Positions 20,926 through 28,801 of a DNA stretch of 64,000 nucleotides are shown here, one piece after another. The stretch lies in the NCBI GenBank assembly GCA_947503765.1, contig CANNFA010000002.1, forward strand, positions 116,001-180,000, read 5' to 3'. Made by a program: the position numbers and the translations under genes. The DNA is from an uncultured Paracoccaceae bacterium (GTDB lineage: Bacteria > Pseudomonadota > Alphaproteobacteria > Rhodobacterales > Rhodobacteraceae). Position 1 is the first letter of the stretch. The number at the start of each line of letters is the position of its first letter. Below the pieces are notes generated by a model. The model made no database searches. It saw only the letters and a program-made list of their open reading frames with translations, and was not told the origin of the DNA.

Positions 20926-21696
20926 CTATCGCCCGCCTCCCTGCGGGCGCAGCACATGCGGTCGCGCGGGGTCGTACAGCGCCGAGTCGCGGAAATCGCG
21001 CGCGCGCTCCAATGCCGGGCCGACAAGGATCAGCGCGGTGCGGGTGATCTTCTCGGCCCGCACCCGGCCGCGAATATCGGACAGGGTGCCGCGAATCAGC
21101 CTCTGGTCGGGCCAGCCCACGCGGTAGGCGACCACGACCGGGCAGTCCGGCCCGTAATGCGGCACCAGCTGCCGCTCGATCTCGCGCAGTGCGCGGATCC
21201 CGAGATGTATGGCCAGCGTCGCGCCGGTGCGGGCAAAATTCTCCAGCGTCTCGCCCGCCGGCATAGAGGTCGACTTCATCGACATGCGGGTCAGCACGAT
21301 GGATTGCGCGATTTCGGGGATGGTCAGCTCCTGCCCCAGTTCGGCCGCCGCCGCCGCATAGGCGGGCACGCCCGGAATGATGCGGTAGCCGATACCGTCC
21401 GCCTCCAGCCGCCGGATCTGCTCGGCGATGGCGCCATAAAGTGACGGATCGCCCGAATGGACCCGCGCCACGTCCTCGCCGCGCTTGTGCGCGGCGACGA
21501 TCTCGGCATGGGTCTCGTCCAGCGTCATCGGCGCGGTGTCCAGCACCCGCGCCCCGCGCGGCGCATGCGCCACCACCTCGGCAGGCACCAGCGAGCCGGC
21601 ATAAAGACAGACCGGGCAGGCCCCGATCACCCGCGCAGCCTTCAGCGTCAGCAGCTCCGGATCGCCGGGCCCGGCCCCGATGAAATGAACCGTCAT
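20926..21696 (-). CDS. cobM: Precorrin-4 C11-methyltransferase
   Basis: CobM transfers a methyl from S-adenosylmethionine to C11 of precorrin-4 in the oxygen-type cobalamin pathway. The 256-residue protein shows the tetrapyrrole methylase motifs HFIGAGPGDPELLTLKA at the start, then GEDVARVHSGDPSLYGAI and IIPGVPAYAAAAA, with a CobM-type TRMSMKSTSMP segment. It is downstream of the CbiG-CobJ fusion, separated by a 99-bp gap that contains a palindromic element. Confidence 0.93.
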   Translation of the reverse strand: MTVHFIGAGPGDPELLTLKAARVIGACPVCLYAGSLVPAEVVAHAPRGARVLDTAPMTLDETHAEIVAAHKRGEDVARVHSGDPSLYGAIAEQIRRLEADGIGYRIIPGVPAYAAAAAELGQELTIPEIAQSIVLTRMSMKSTSMPAGETLENFARTGATLAIHLGIRALREIERQLVPHYGPDCPVVVAYRVGWPDQRLIRGTLSDIRGRVRAEKITRTALILVGPALERARDFRDSALYDPARPHVLRPQGGGR

Positions 21697-21726
21697 CGCG
21701 CCACTCCCCGCTTCTTCGGTTTCGAA

Positions 21727-21764
21727 ATATCCTGGGGGTTCGGGGGCAAAGCCCCCGAGGATAT
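21727..21764. repeat. Palindromic intergenic repeat element
   Basis: ATATCCT (21727-21733) and AGGATAT (21758-21764) form an outer inverted repeat, and CGGGGGC / GCCCCCG (21741-21757) an inner 7-bp hairpin with an AAA loop. Such ATATCC-G-rich-GGATAT palindromes are frequent between genes in Rhodobacteraceae. It lies between cobJ and cobM and may attenuate or stabilise the transcript. Confidence 0.6.
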
Positions 21765-21795
21765 GGATGGATCGCGCCGAAGGCGCTCCGTTTGT

Positions 21796-23613
21796 TCACC
21801 CGGCATCCGGCAGATCCCCGTCCATCTTGCGCGCATAGCCGCGCGGCGTGTACATGCGCGGCCCTTCGCCTGAGGCCCATAGCCGCGTTGCCGAGGATCC
21901 GACCAGGACCACGGTCAGCATGTCCACCTCGTTCACCTCCAGCGCGTCCAGCCGCCGATAGCGCAGATGCTCCTCGGGACGTCCAAGCGATGTCGCCAGC
22001 AGAACCGGGCATTCCGCCGGCCGATGCTCCAGCAGGATGTCGCGGGCCAGCGCCAGCAGGTCGCGCCGCCGCTTCGATACCGGGTTGTAGAGGGCGATTA
22101 CGAAATCGCCCTGTGCCGCCGCGCGGACCCGGCGCAGGATGTCCTCGCGCGGCGTCAGCAGATCGGACAGCGAGATCGCGCAGAAATCATGCCCCAGCGG
22201 CGCCCCGGCCCGTGCCGCCGCCGCCTGAAGCGCAGAGACACCGGGCGCCGAGATCACCTGAACACGCCGCGCCGCATCGGGCAGATCGCCCCGGTCCAGC
22301 AATTCGAAGACCAGCGCGCCCATCGCATAGATGCCCGCATCGCCCGAACAGATCAGCGCGACGCGGCGCCCCTCGGCCGCGCGCTCCAGCGCGAAGCGGC
22401 AGCGCGCCTCTTCGCCGCCCAGCGGAAAATCGTGGCGCGGCTTGCCGGCGGCCAGCGGCCCCAACAGGTCGATATAAAGCCCGTATCCCACCAGTTCATC
22501 CGCCTCGGCGATCAGCCGCGACGCTTCGGGCGTGCGCCAGGCCGCCTGTCCCGGCCCGATGCCGACCAACGCCACGCGGCCGCGCGGCCGGCCGTGCAAT
22601 TCGGTGATCGGCTCGGGCGCAAAGGCCAGCGCGCAGGTCGCATTGGCCGATTTGATCTTGGGCGACCCCAGGAATGCCTCCGGCCCCGCCCCGGCAAGCG
22701 CCGCCGCCTCGGCCACGCCGTGACAGCCAACCTCGGCAAAGACCACATCGGAAGGGTTTTCCAGCCGCGGCGTTTCCGCCTCCAGTTCCGCCGCCCCGAA
22801 CAATCGCAACGGCAGGCCCAGCTTGCCCGCCAGCGCATACACCGCCGGCTCGTCCGCCTTGAGATCCAGCGTGAACAGGCCCTTTAACGCGCCGGGCGCC
22901 AGCTCCGCCGCCTCCAGCGCGCCCATGACCAGCGCCTCCAGCTCCTCGGGCGGGCAGCCGCGCGCGCAGCCCACCCCCAGCGTCATCCGCTGCGGATGAA
23001 AGGTCAGGACACCGGCGGCGGGCGGCGCGGTTGTCGCCTCGATGAGCACCTCCGGCTCGCCCGGCGCGGCCATCGGCAATTCGTTCAGCCAGCCCGCGCG
23101 CCGCGCTTCATCCCCGTCGATGCGCGCCCTTACACCGCTCAGCAGCGCCGCCATCGCATCCTTGGCGAGGTCCGGCGTGCCCAGAACCCAGCCCTCGGGC
23201 GGCTCGTCCAGCGCCACGCCCAGCGCCACGTCGCCGGCCGTGGTGACGGCGGCCGTTCCGCCCAGCGCCTCGGCGATCTGCCGCGCCAGCCGGTTGGCGC
23301 CGCGATGCCCGCCCAGCAGCGGCACCACCACCGCGCCGTCATCGGACACGGACAGAACCGGCGGTTCCGCGCGCTTGTCGGCAAGCAGTGGCGCGACCGC
23401 GCGGATCAGGATGCCGCTGGCGCAGATGCCGATGATCGGGATGCCGGCGGCGAACAACTCGCGCGCATGGTCCAGCGCGTTGGCAAAGAAGGCATCCGCC
23501 TTTTCCACCCGCCCCTCGCGGCCATGTACCGGCGCGCCCATGGCGGCCGCCACGCGCCGCGCTGTTGCCTCGCCCGAGCGCGACAGCGCCAGAACCACGG
23601 GTGTCACAGCCAC
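21796..23613 (-). CDS. cobJ: CbiG-CobJ fusion: cobalamin protein CbiG plus precorrin-3B C17-methyltransferase
   Basis: The 605-residue protein joins two enzymes. Residues about 1-330 are CbiG-like: an N-terminal domain (GICASGILIRAVAPLLADKR, SDDGAVVVPLLGGHRGANRL) and a CobE-type C-terminal part (LTLGVGCARGC, EVGCHGVAEAAAL). Residues about 345-605 are CobJ (VALVGIGPG, LVGYGLYIDLL, ALICSGDAGIYAMGALVFE, VISAPGVSALQAAAA, LYNPVSKRR). CobJ methylates C17 and contracts the ring of precorrin-3B. CbiG opens the delta-lactone in the anaerobic pathway. Its start overlaps cobI. Confidence 0.92.
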   Translation of the reverse strand: MAVTPVVLALSRSGEATARRVAAAMGAPVHGREGRVEKADAFFANALDHARELFAAGIPIIGICASGILIRAVAPLLADKRAEPPVLSVSDDGAVVVPLLGGHRGANRLARQIAEALGGTAAVTTAGDVALGVALDEPPEGWVLGTPDLAKDAMAALLSGVRARIDGDEARRAGWLNELPMAAPGEPEVLIEATTAPPAAGVLTFHPQRMTLGVGCARGCPPEELEALVMGALEAAELAPGALKGLFTLDLKADEPAVYALAGKLGLPLRLFGAAELEAETPRLENPSDVVFAEVGCHGVAEAAALAGAGPEAFLGSPKIKSANATCALAFAPEPITELHGRPRGRVALVGIGPGQAAWRTPEASRLIAEADELVGYGLYIDLLGPLAAGKPRHDFPLGGEEARCRFALERAAEGRRVALICSGDAGIYAMGALVFELLDRGDLPDAARRVQVISAPGVSALQAAAARAGAPLGHDFCAISLSDLLTPREDILRRVRAAAQGDFVIALYNPVSKRRRDLLALARDILLEHRPAECPVLLATSLGRPEEHLRYRRLDALEVNEVDMLTVVLVGSSATRLWASGEGPRMYTPRGYARKMDGDLPDAG

Positions 23614-24308
23614 GGATCGGCCCCCTTCGTCAGCAGGATCATAGAAAAATATGGCGCGTCTTCGGGCGCCTCGGCCAGCGGCAGCACCCGCTCGTCCGGC
23701 AGCGTGGCGCGTTCGACATAGATCGCCTGGCCGGTCAGCCCCAACCGGTCCAGCACCGCACGAATGCGCGGCAGATGCCGGCCGACCTTCATGATCGCCA
23801 GGCTTTCCGCGCCGGCGATACGGCTTTCAAGCTCGGCATCCGGCAGCGGGCCGGGCAGCACCGTCACACGCTCGTTCCGTGCCGCCAGCGGCAGGCCCGC
23901 GCGCGCGGCGCAGGCGGTCAGAGAGGTGACGCCGGGTGTAATCTCGACCCGGAAATCACGTTTCAGCCGGGCATGCAGATACATGAACGAGCCGTAGAAC
24001 AGCGGATCGCCCTCGCACAGGCACACCACGTCGCGCCCCGCCTCCAGTTCCGCGCGGATCGCCAGCGCGCCGATGTCATAGGCTGTCTGTGCCGGGGCAC
24101 GATCGTGCGACATCGGGATGTTGATGACGATCTCGCGGGCAGCCGGCGGGATCAGATCCGCCGCGATGGCGCGCGCAAGGCTGTCGCCGCCGGCCAGCGC
24201 CGGGTAGGCGATGACGCTGGCGGTCTCGATCAGACGGGCGGCCCTGCGGGTGATGAGGTCGGGATCGCCCGGACCCAGCCCGACGCCGTGCAAGGTGCCG
24301 GGGATCAT
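23604..24308 (-). CDS. cobI: Precorrin-2 C20-methyltransferase
   Basis: CobI methylates C20 of precorrin-2 to give precorrin-3A. The 234-residue protein shows HGVGLGPGDPDLITRRA at the start, VCLCEGDPLFYGSFMYL, and ITPGVTSLTACAARAGLPLA. The start was set to the ATG at 24308 because it overlaps the cobL stop as ATGA; an upstream in-frame ATG at 24326 would lie inside cobL. It overlaps cobJ by 10 bp, showing tight translational coupling. Confidence 0.94.
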   Translation of the reverse strand: MIPGTLHGVGLGPGDPDLITRRAARLIETASVIAYPALAGGDSLARAIAADLIPPAAREIVINIPMSHDRAPAQTAYDIGALAIRAELEAGRDVVCLCEGDPLFYGSFMYLHARLKRDFRVEITPGVTSLTACAARAGLPLAARNERVTVLPGPLPDAELESRIAGAESLAIMKVGRHLPRIRAVLDRLGLTGQAIYVERATLPDERVLPLAEAPEDAPYFSMILLTKGADPWL

Positions 24309-25525
24309 CGTTTCACCAGGCTCCATTGCGTGACCGGCATCAATGGCCGCCAGCCCATCAGTGTGCCGACCGGTTCGGCGCGGGTTACTGCCAGTTTCAC
24401 CAGTTGTCCGCCATGGCGCTTGTTCAGATCCAGAAGCTGCGCCTCGGTCTCCAGCGTCACCGCGTTGGCGACCAGCCGGCCCAGCGGTTTCAGCGCCGCC
24501 CAGGCTGCGGTGAACACCTCGGCATTCAGCCCGCCGCCGATGAACACCGCGTCCGGCGGCGCGAGGCCCACCAGCGCGCCGGGTGCCTCTCCCGCGATCA
24601 GCTCCAGCCGCGGCGCACCCAAGGCCAGCGCATTGGCGGCGGCCATGGCGCGGCGATCAGCACGCGGTTCGATCCCGATGGCGCTGGCATAGCGCGCGGC
24701 GCGCATCCATTCGATCGCCACCGAGCCGCAGCCGGTACCGATATCCCACAAGAGCGCGCCGCGCATCGGCATCAGCTTGGCCAGCGTGATGGCGCGAACC
24801 TCCTGCTTGGTCATGGTGCCGTCGCTTTGAAACAGCGCGTCGGCCAGACCGGGAACGCGGGGCAGCAGGGCGGCGTCGGGGGCCGCGATACAGTCGACAG
24901 CCAGCGTGTTGAAGGCCGGTACCTGATGCGCCCAATCTGCGGCGGTGCCGTCGAAACGGCGCTCGTCCGCGCCGCCCATCGCCGCCAGCACCGTCATCCG
25001 CGACGCGCCAAAGCCGCGTTCGGCCAGGAGCCGTGCGATCTGGCCCGGTGTCTCCTCGCCGGTGGTCAGGATCAGCAGCCGTGCATCGGGCTGGATGAAG
25101 GCGATCATCTGTTCGACCGGCCGGCCATGGACGGTCAGCGTCTCGACATCGGCAAGGCTCCAGCCCATGCGCGCGGCGGCAAGCTGAAACGCGGAAACCT
25201 GCGGGTGATAGGTGATCTCGGCGGGGTCGATGGCGCGGCCGATCCGCGCGCCGACCGAGAACCACAGCGGATCGCCGGTGACCAGCACCACGACGCGCCG
25301 GCCCTTCTGCGCGCGAAGCGTGTCGATCATCGTATCGAAGGGGGACGGCCAGGCGATGCGTTCGGCGGTGATGCTGCCGGACAGGTCATGGTGGCGGTCG
25401 CCGCCGACGATCACCTCGGCCGCCTCGACCACGGCACGGGTGGCGGGGGTCAGGCCGGCAAGCCCATCCTCGCCGATGCCGACGATGTGCAGCCAGGGGG
25501 CGGGCGTGTCGGGTGTCTGCGTCAT
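24305..25525 (-). CDS. cobL: Precorrin-6Y C5,15-methyltransferase (decarboxylating)
   Basis: CobL methylates C5 and C15 and decarboxylates the C12 acetate of precorrin-6B. The 406-residue protein has both halves: an N-terminal CbiE-like methylase (WLHIVGIGEDGLAGLTP, VLVTGDPLWFSVGARI) and a C-terminal CbiT-like domain with a class I SAM site (LLWDIGTGCGSVAIEWMRA, DAVFIGGGLN). The ATG overlaps the cobH stop (ATGA). The partner precorrin-6A reductase CobK is not in this cluster. Confidence 0.94.
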   Translation of the reverse strand: MTQTPDTPAPWLHIVGIGEDGLAGLTPATRAVVEAAEVIVGGDRHHDLSGSITAERIAWPSPFDTMIDTLRAQKGRRVVVLVTGDPLWFSVGARIGRAIDPAEITYHPQVSAFQLAAARMGWSLADVETLTVHGRPVEQMIAFIQPDARLLILTTGEETPGQIARLLAERGFGASRMTVLAAMGGADERRFDGTAADWAHQVPAFNTLAVDCIAAPDAALLPRVPGLADALFQSDGTMTKQEVRAITLAKLMPMRGALLWDIGTGCGSVAIEWMRAARYASAIGIEPRADRRAMAAANALALGAPRLELIAGEAPGALVGLAPPDAVFIGGGLNAEVFTAAWAALKPLGRLVANAVTLETEAQLLDLNKRHGGQLVKLAVTRAEPVGTLMGWRPLMPVTQWSLVKR

Positions 25526-26160
25526 GCGCGATCCTCCGGGTTGCCGGCGGCCAGCGCGTTGACCGCCGCCGATGCCATGGCCGACCCTCCGCGCCGGCCG
25601 CGCAGCGCCACGAAATCGCAGCCGCGTGGATTGGCGGCAAGTTCTGCCTTGGATTCCGCCGCGCCGACGAAGCCGACCGGGAAGCCGAGGATCAGAGCCG
25701 GTTTCGGCCAGCCCTCGTCCAGCCGTTCGAGCAGGTGGAACAGCGCGGTGGGCGCGTTGCCGATGGCGATGATCGCGCCCTCCAGCCGGTCCCGCCAAAG
25801 CTCCACCGCGGCGGCGGAACGGGTGGTGCCGAGATCGGCGGCGCGCGCGGGCACCGCCGGATCGTTCAGGGTGACGATGACGGGATTTGTCGCGGGCAGG
25901 GTGCGCCGGATGATGCCGGCCGCGACCATCTCGCAATCGCAGAGCACCGGCGCGCCGGCCGCAAGCGCGACCTGTCCGGCGTCGAAGGCGCTGGGCGAAA
26001 AAGCCAGGCGGTCGGCCACCTCGACCATGCCGCAGGCGTGGACCACCCGCGCGGCCAGCCGGTCCATGCCGGGCGGGAACCTGTCCAGCCGCGCCTCGCG
26101 CCGCACGGTGCTGAAGCTCTCGGCGTAGATCGCGGCGGGATCCTTGAGATAGGGGCGCAT
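25522..26160 (-). CDS. cobH: Precorrin-8X methylmutase
   Basis: CobH moves the C11 methyl group of precorrin-8X to C12, forming hydrogenobyrinate. The 212-residue protein shows DPAAIYAESFSTVRREA, VHACGMVEVADRLAFS with the catalytic His, VLCDCEMVAAGI, and IGNAPTALFHLLE with FPVGFVGAAESKAEL. It overlaps cobL and lies 79 bp after cbiX. That gap carries a partial copy of a common intergenic sequence. Confidence 0.95.
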   Translation of the reverse strand: MRPYLKDPAAIYAESFSTVRREARLDRFPPGMDRLAARVVHACGMVEVADRLAFSPSAFDAGQVALAAGAPVLCDCEMVAAGIIRRTLPATNPVIVTLNDPAVPARAADLGTTRSAAAVELWRDRLEGAIIAIGNAPTALFHLLERLDEGWPKPALILGFPVGFVGAAESKAELAANPRGCDFVALRGRRGGSAMASAAVNALAAGNPEDRA

Positions 26161-26194
26161 GATCGGGCGGACTTTCCTGTGGCGGGCTGCGGGA

Positions 26195-26213
26195 GCCTCC
26201 GGCGGGGATATTT
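26195..26213. repeat. Fragment of a Rhodobacteraceae-type intergenic sequence
   Basis: A GCCTCCGGCGGGGATATTTG-like stretch, similar to sequences often seen between genes in this family, lies in the cbiX-cobH gap. A related fragment (GTCGAGGTATTTACACC) occurs at about 39178-39194. This is recognised from general familiarity; copy number was not measured. Confidence 0.35.
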
Positions 26214-26239
26214 GAGAACCGAAGAAGCCGCGCCCTGGG

Positions 26240-27445
26240 TCACTTGCGGGCAGATCGCGCGCTTTCGGGGCCGAGCGGGTGGGCCGCATGGGGATAGGCG
26301 GCGTGATGATGGTGGTGGTCGTGCCCGTGGCCGCCGTGATGGTCGTGCCCGTGCCCGTGGCCATGATGGTGATCCATGTCCAGCCGGCACTCGCCGGTGC
26401 AGAAGTCGCCGCACAGCGTGCAATCGGCGACGTTCGACCCCGGCGCGCTGGCGCCCTGGCCCTCGACATGGTGGTGATGGCTTTCCTGCACCGCGCCGAC
26501 CTCTGCCTCGAAGCCGAGAACCTGGGTGCGGTACTTGCACAGAACGCAGGTCGGCGGCGGGATGTCCGCAAAGGCGGGATGCGCGCGCTGATCGGGCGTG
26601 ATGTGGCGATGCTCGCCGTTCTCGAAGGCAAGCACCTGTTCGCGGTAGGCGCAGATCGCGCAATTCGGGATTGCCGCGTCGCCGGCGATTTCCCGCACCC
26701 GCTCGGCGAAGGTGGCCAGAACCTCGGGATGGTCGTTCAGGTAGCCGGCCTTGACGAAATGAATGTCGGGATGCGCGGCTGCGACCTTGTCGGTGAAGCC
26801 GTAGATCCGGTCGATCAGGATACCTGTGAACAGGAAATACGGGAACACGATGACCCGCCTGTAGCCAAGCCGGGCGACATGGGTCAGGCAGGGCTCGACC
26901 AGCGGGAAGGTGACGCCGGAATAGCCCACCTCGCACCAGCCGAAGCCGATGCCTTCCCACAGCATCCGGGCGATTTTCGCCACGTTGGCGTTGGCGTCGG
27001 GATCGGACGCGCCGCGGCCGATCACCACGAGGCAGGTCTCGTGCAGCGGCACCGCGCCATGCGCGGCGTTGGCGCTGTCCACGGCCTGCTGCACGCGGGC
27101 ACCGGCGGCGGCGATCATCCGGGGATCGACGCCGAGTTCGCGGCCATAGCGGATGTCGACCCCGTGTTTCGCGGCGTAGGTGTTCAGAACCGTGGGGATG
27201 TCGTTCTTGGCGTGCATCGCGGCGAACAGCATGCCGGGGACCGCGAGGATCCGCTCGCAACCGGCCTCGCGCAGCCGGTCCAGCCCGTCGCGGATCACCG
27301 GGTTGGCGAATTCGAGATAGCCGTAATCGGTGATCCAGTCGTCCGGCAGGTAGGCCGGCAGTTTCTGCGCCAGCACCGCGAATTCGTCCACCGCCGCCTG
27401 GCTGCGCGAGCCGTGGCCGCAGATCATCACGCCCGTTCGGGTCAT
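26240..27445 (-). CDS. cbiX: CbiX-like sirohydrochlorin cobaltochelatase with Cys pairs and His-rich tail
   Basis: CbiX inserts Co(II) into sirohydrochlorin, the early-cobalt route. The 401-residue protein has the chelatase start MICGHGSRSQAAVDEF, a second half with VIGRGASDPDANANVAK, and VIVFPYFLFTGILID. The C-terminal third carries three CxxC-type sites (NCAICAY, TCVLCKY, DCTLCGDFCTGEC), a likely Fe-S or metal site. It then ends in a long His/Asp/Gly tail with runs of up to five His. Start ATG at 27445, 4 bp after the DUF6732-like gene. Confidence 0.88.
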   Translation of the reverse strand: MTRTGVMICGHGSRSQAAVDEFAVLAQKLPAYLPDDWITDYGYLEFANPVIRDGLDRLREAGCERILAVPGMLFAAMHAKNDIPTVLNTYAAKHGVDIRYGRELGVDPRMIAAAGARVQQAVDSANAAHGAVPLHETCLVVIGRGASDPDANANVAKIARMLWEGIGFGWCEVGYSGVTFPLVEPCLTHVARLGYRRVIVFPYFLFTGILIDRIYGFTDKVAAAHPDIHFVKAGYLNDHPEVLATFAERVREIAGDAAIPNCAICAYREQVLAFENGEHRHITPDQRAHPAFADIPPPTCVLCKYRTQVLGFEAEVGAVQESHHHHVEGQGASAPGSNVADCTLCGDFCTGECRLDMDHHHGHGHGHDHHGGHGHDHHHHHAAYPHAAHPLGPESARSARK

Positions 27446-27449
27446 CGCC

Positions 27450-27704
27450 TCATGCCTCCTGCGGGGCGTCGGGATCGTCAGGCGCGGCGTCGCTGGCCGG
27501 CTCCTGGTCCGTATCCGCCTTGGCCGATTGTCCGCGGCCGCGCAGACCCGCCCAGACCGCCACGCCGACCGCCGCGCCGACGGCGGCGAGGCCGATCCAG
27601 TGGTCGTGCCCGGCCAGATCGGCAAGATGGCCAGGATGGGCGGCGGCGGGGCCCGAGACGGCGGCCGCGATCGGGAGAGCAGCGAGGATGTGGAGCGGTT
27701 TCAT
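27450..27704 (-). CDS. Small membrane protein (DUF6732-like) heading the cobalamin genes
   Basis: The 84-residue protein has a signal or first membrane segment (LHILAALPIAAAVSGPAAA), a His-rich AHPGHLADLAGHDHW segment and a second membrane helix (IGLAAVGAAVGVAVWAGL), then an acidic tail. It resembles the small DUF6732 proteins found beside cbiX in Rhodobacteraceae. The His residues after the first segment suggest a metal-handling role near cobalt entry (inference). Confidence 0.65.
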   Translation of the reverse strand: MKPLHILAALPIAAAVSGPAAAHPGHLADLAGHDHWIGLAAVGAAVGVAVWAGLRGRGQSAKADTDQEPASDAAPDDPDAPQEA

Positions 27705-27791
27705 CGGTCATGCCTTTCCGTTGCACGGGACGGAAAGAAGACCGGCGCCTTTGGGCGGCGCCGCGACGATGCCGGTTTTGGCCCCCTGCTT

Positions 27792-27834
27792 GGGTCGGCC
27801 GCCCCCCGCTCTCCTGTCCGACCCGGTTTCGGGT
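27792..27834 (-). promoter_or_regulatory. Possible structured leader with alternative hairpins
   Basis: On either strand, CCGACCC at 27818-27824 can pair with GGGTCGG at 27792-27798, while the overlapping ACCCG at 27821-27825 can pair with CGGGT at 27830-27834. The two pairings exclude each other. The region is the 205-bp leader between the HTH gene and the DUF6732-cbiX-cob genes. No cobalamin-riboswitch core (B12 box) was recognised. Confidence 0.35.
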
Positions 27835-27909
27835 TTCGTCGGAACGGGGTGTAGCGCTGCACAGCCGCGGGCGCAAACTGAATTGCGGTGCGGAAGAAGG
27901 CGCGGTGCG

Positions 27910-28146
27910 TCAGGCGACGCGGGTCAGCACGGATTTCACCCGGGCCGGATCGGCGTCGATCAGCTTGAGCAATTGCCGCGCGGGGCCGCCGGGGCGGCGT
28001 CGCCCGGCCTCCCAATTCTGGTAGCCGAACAGGCTCATGTCCATCAGCCTTGCCATTTCCGCTTCTGTCATTTCCGCGCGGCTGCGCACGTCGCGGGGCG
28101 AAAGCTCGGGGGTGGCGGCGGTATCGGTTTCGGGGGCGGCTGTCAT
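27910..28146 (-). CDS. Small helix-turn-helix regulator
   Basis: The 78-residue protein has an XRE-like helix-turn-helix: MTEAEMARLMDMSLFGYQNW with EAGRRRPGGPARQLLKLID after it. The motif resembles antitoxin-type or MqsA/NadS-type domains that recognise DNA through the YQNWE helix. There is no effector domain. It is upstream of the cobalamin genes on the same strand, so it may regulate them, but the 205-bp gap allows separate transcription. Confidence 0.75.
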   Translation of the reverse strand: MTAAPETDTAATPELSPRDVRSRAEMTEAEMARLMDMSLFGYQNWEAGRRRPGGPARQLLKLIDADPARVKSVLTRVA

Positions 28147-28801
28147 GTCTGCTCCTGTCGGGTTGTGGGAAAGGGAAACGCGCCGCGTTGCCGCTGCGAT
28201 GCGGCCTGCATTCTCGGGCAGGCGGGCGGTGCGTGCTGCGCGCCGCGGCGGGTCAACGGCCAGCGGCAGCGGTTCGAGAGCCGGTTCGGTCTCAGCATGG
28301 GTCGGAAAATAGGGACCTGCGGGGTGCCGGATCAAAGGATTTCGCGCCAGGGCGGCGCGCAGCCCCGGATCGCGCCGGGATGTGATGCAGGATCCGCACA
28401 TTGTATCGTTCCAAATTGCCAGAACGATCGAATATCCGAGTTTGCCGGTCGCCCGGCCGCGCGGGGGCGCGCGTCTGGACGGGTCATTTGCGCGATCGGA
28501 TTGGCGTCGGATCGTGCTTTGGCCGGTGTCGTGGCGGTCCCGCAGGGCGCATGTGCAGGCGATGCAATTTCCCCACGTTTCCCATTTCAACCAGCGCGCG
28601 ATTCGGAAAAACGTTGTTTCGTAATGGAGGAATGTGCAGATTTTCCGGGGGATGGGACGGGCCGTGCCGGCAAAAACCGGGGTTTTCAACTGGCTTGTCC
28701 CCAAGGCAAGGGGATTTCGTCAGAGTGTCTTTCTGTGTATTTCGCGGCAGCGCCGCTTTTAGGTTGACGACATCCCGATCCGGTCCGTGCGCGATCTGCG
28801 C
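28147..28801. other. 655-bp region without a supported gene
   Basis: Between divergent genes (HTH, minus; histidine kinase, plus). Open frames exist on both strands but have arginine-rich compositions typical of shadows. It contains the inverted repeat ATCGTTC-N10-GAACGAT at 28405-28428, a possible operator. No RNA gene was recognised. Confidence 0.5.

Noticed and set aside
27705..27909. Cobalamin riboswitch ahead of the cob genes
   Set aside because: The expected B12 box and core segments could not be found on the minus strand; only generic GC hairpins were seen.
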